Assembly: GCA_030640885.1 (NCBI GenBank) | Contig: DAOWIN010000046.1 | Span: forward strand, 1 to 6,627 | DNA length: 6,627 nucleotides | Source of the DNA: Candidatus Omnitrophota bacterium | GTDB lineage: Bacteria; Omnitrophota; 4484-213 | Reading direction: 5' to 3' | Shown: one piece after another, positions 5,821 through 6,627 of the stretch | Numbering within the stretch: the stretch's first letter is position 1 | Layout: each line of letters starts with the position of its first letter | Notes under the pieces: generated by a model | Told to the model about the DNA's origin: nothing | The model's database searches: none | Seen by the model: the letters and a program-made list of their open reading frames with translations, nothing else | Translations under genes and position numbers: made by a program

Positions 5821-5849
5821 ATCTCTAATGACAAATTTACAATAGAGAT
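5821..5849 (+). other. Stem-loop just after the rrm stop
   Basis: ATCTCTA (5821-5827) and TAGAGAT (5843-5849) form a perfect 7-bp stem with a 15-nt loop, beginning 3 nt after the stop codon. Only a short T-containing stretch (ATTTGAT) follows, so termination would be weak at best. It is the first of three consecutive structures in the gap. Confidence 0.4.
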
Positions 5850-5856
5850 ATTTGAT

Positions 5857-5974
5857 CGGTGTGTGCGTTTTCCGCTTTTGTGGAATTCGCATACACCGTG
5901 CCCTTGTAGTGGAAGATGGAAATTTTGCAGAAATCAGTCTGATTCGGCAAGCCGAGAAAAAAATGCAAAATTTC
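5857..5974 (+). ncRNA. Candidate structured RNA or dispersed palindromic element
   Basis: Two strong structures occur in tandem. First, CGGTGTGTGCG (5857-5867) pairs with CGCATACACCG (5888-5898) with one G-U. Inside, TTCCGC (5870-5875) pairs with GTGGAA (5880-5885) around a TTTT loop, separated by a symmetric TT/TT internal loop. Second, GAAATTTTGCA (5919-5929) pairs perfectly with TGCAAAATTTC (5964-5974). It encloses two smaller hairpins, AATCA/TGATT (5932-5944) and TCGG/CCGA (5944-5955), giving a three-way-junction-like layout followed by an A-run. No terminator U-tract follows. It ends 25 nt before the lipoprotein start, so a 5'-UTR element, a processed small RNA or a mobile palindromic repeat are all possible. 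I match it to no known riboswitch or sRNA. The base-pairing is certain; its being a functional RNA is not. Confidence 0.45.
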
Positions 5975-5999
5975 TGTTAAGAATTAAGATGGAGGAGAG

Positions 6000-6446
6000 G
6001 TGAAAAAGGTAATCGCAGTATTGTTGTGTTTTGGTTTATTGGGGTGTGCTTCTTTTTCTGGATATGAAAAAATTCAGTATTCAAAATTACAATTGAAGCT
6101 TCAGAAAACAGAACTACCTGAGTTGGAAGAAAAAAAGCCTTTTTTAGCCGGGGCGCTTAATCTGTTGCCCGGTTTTGGAAATGCATATCTTGGGCAATGG
6201 GGTCCATTTGTTGGCAATCTTTTACTTTGGCCTTGGTCAGTTTTATGGGGTATCCCCCAAGCAACAATGGATGCAGAAATTATAAATAAGAAGGAAACTC
6301 TGCTCCATTATACTCACGGATTGGGAAGAGATGAACTGGATAAAAAGTATTTAGAGTGGGAGATAAAGCATAAACAGATTGAGTTAGAAAAGAGCGAATT
6401 GAGAGAGAAAGTTAAGAATCTTGATAAGCGATTGGAAAGTAATTAA
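6000..6446 (+). CDS. Small predicted lipoprotein of unknown function
   Basis: This 148-aa protein has a lipoprotein signal peptide, MKKVIAVLLCFGLLGC, with lipobox LLGC and the lipidated Cys at 16; +2 is Ala. The mature part has a short charged region (25-46) and then a hydrophobic Pro/Gly/Trp-rich segment, LAGALNLLPGFGNAYLGQWG (49-68), through LWPWSVLWGIPQA (76-88). The LPGFGNAYLG turn is reminiscent of TM2-like small membrane domains, though too divergent to call. Residues ~108-148 form a strongly charged helix likely to be a coiled coil. The GTG start (6000) is fixed by GGAGGAG at 5991-5997 and by the signal peptide. It sits downstream of the structured element at 5857-5974, with no overlap to neighbours. 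An envelope role is likely; the exact function is unknown. Confidence 0.85.
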   Translation: MKKVIAVLLCFGLLGCASFSGYEKIQYSKLQLKLQKTELPELEEKKPFLAGALNLLPGFGNAYLGQWGPFVGNLLLWPWSVLWGIPQATMDAEIINKKETLLHYTHGLGRDELDKKYLEWEIKHKQIELEKSELREKVKNLDKRLESN

Positions 6447-6490
6447 CAAAGTTAAAATAAAACCTCCCAAAATAAACCCCGTTATAAAAT

Positions 6491-6518
6491 TTGACAAATT
6501 TATTGACAATAATATAGT
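6491..6518 (+). promoter_or_regulatory. Sigma-70-type promoter for the downstream gene
   Basis: A perfect -35 TTGACA (6491-6496) and a 5/6 -10 TATAGT (6513-6518) are separated by 16 bp in AT-rich DNA, predicting initiation near 6525. A second TTGACA at 6503-6508 has only a poor -10 match. TTTGAC (6490-6495) and GTCAAA (6517-6522) are inverted around the spacer. The rest of the 6447-6490 gap holds nothing else I can identify, and no terminator for the lipoprotein gene. Confidence 0.65.
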
Positions 6519-6521
6519 CAA

Positions 6522-6537
6522 AAAAGTTTTAACTTTT
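6522..6537. promoter_or_regulatory. Palindrome over the predicted transcription start
   Basis: AAAAGTT (6522-6528) and AACTTTT (6531-6537) are perfect inverted arms around TT, lying across the predicted start site of the 6491-6518 promoter. This is the position expected for an operator, including autoregulation, although the low complexity raises the chance of coincidence. Confidence 0.4.
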
Positions 6538-6583
6538 AAAAATAAGAGGTATGATTAGAAAAAAATAAACCAGAGGAGAAAAA

Positions 6584-6627
6584 ATGGAAAATCAGATTTT
6601 ATTAAACAGAATTACTGTTAATCCCAA
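6584..6627 (+). CDS. N-terminus of a gene cut by window edge, possibly DUF433 family
   Basis: Only 14 codons are visible: MENQILLNRITVNP. GAGGAG at 6573-6578, spaced 5 nt, supports the ATG start. The LLxRITVNP opening resembles DUF433-domain proteins, small DNA-binding-like proteins often regarded as VapB-type antitoxins and usually continuing with a CHGKPCIRG-like motif. That motif lies beyond the window, so the family call is tentative. The gene has its own promoter and a start-site palindrome, which would suit an autoregulated antitoxin. Confidence 0.5.
   Translation, partial: MENQILLNRITVNP

Noticed and set aside
5857..5898. Rho-independent terminator
   Set aside because: The stem is strong but is followed by TGCCCTTG rather than a T-tract; the opposite strand has none either.
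5936..5960. Hammerhead-like core (CTGAT, hairpin, GAAA)
   Set aside because: The required CTGATGA core is not present and the helix arrangement does not match.
5856..6003. Open reading frame of about 48 codons across the structured gap, plus a second frame reaching a stop at 5978-5980
   Set aside because: No RBS or good start. The stretch is dominated by inverted repeats, and its translations do not look like a folded protein.
6551..6568. Five-codon leader ORF (MIRKK) before the last gene
   Set aside because: The purine-rich stretch is only 1 nt from the ATG, and such tiny ORFs are expected by chance.

Overview
The window reads as an accessory-rich but ordinarily dense bacterial chromosome segment. 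Every convincing gene is on the + strand, base composition is AT-rich, and intergenic gaps are short but unusually full of inverted repeats. RtcB, a periplasmic HEAT-repeat protein, an MNT/HEPN pair, a single-RRM glycine-rich protein and short GC-rich dispersed-type repeats together suggest an uncultured Gram-negative lineage. Candidatus Omnitrophota is my best guess, at modest confidence and from general impression only. The lipobox protein and signal peptide fit a diderm envelope.

Layout: (1) 1-1239 is the 3' part of an RtcB-type RNA ligase whose usual metal-binding Cys is Gly. (2) 1240-1314 is a gap with a decaying 7-nt tandem repeat. (3) 1315-5184 is a tightly packed run that looks like one operon: secreted HEAT-repeat protein, MNT nucleotidyltransferase, HEPN protein, seryl-tRNA synthetase, and an M50-like membrane metallopeptidase. 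Junctions are a 2-nt gap and then overlaps of 4, 14 and 23 nt. (4) A tRNA-Ser(UGA) gene with encoded CCA lies 10 nt after the last stop, so the synthetase and one of its substrate tRNAs sit together. (5) 5281-5523 is a leader-like region with a GC-rich hairpin repeat, a perfect 12-bp hairpin, a Shine-Dalgarno sequence without an ORF, a 17-bp palindrome and two competing hairpins beside the next ribosome-binding site. (6) 5524-5817 encodes a 97-aa RRM protein with a Gly-rich tail. (7) 5818-5999 is almost entirely folded: three successive inverted-repeat structures, the last resembling a three-way junction. (8) 6000-6446 encodes a small lipoprotein. (9) 6447-6583 carries a good sigma-70-type promoter with a palindrome over the predicted start site, driving a gene of which only 14 codons are present. 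Its N-terminus resembles DUF433 proteins.

Themes: RNA metabolism recurs (RtcB, SerRS, tRNA-Ser, MNT/HEPN, RRM). The MNT/HEPN pair is embedded between an exported protein and serS rather than standing alone. Its HEPN partner lacks the R-X4-6-H RNase motif, so a classical ribonuclease toxin is doubtful. The best candidate for something undescribed is the structured non-coding DNA on both sides of the RRM gene, particularly 5857-5974.
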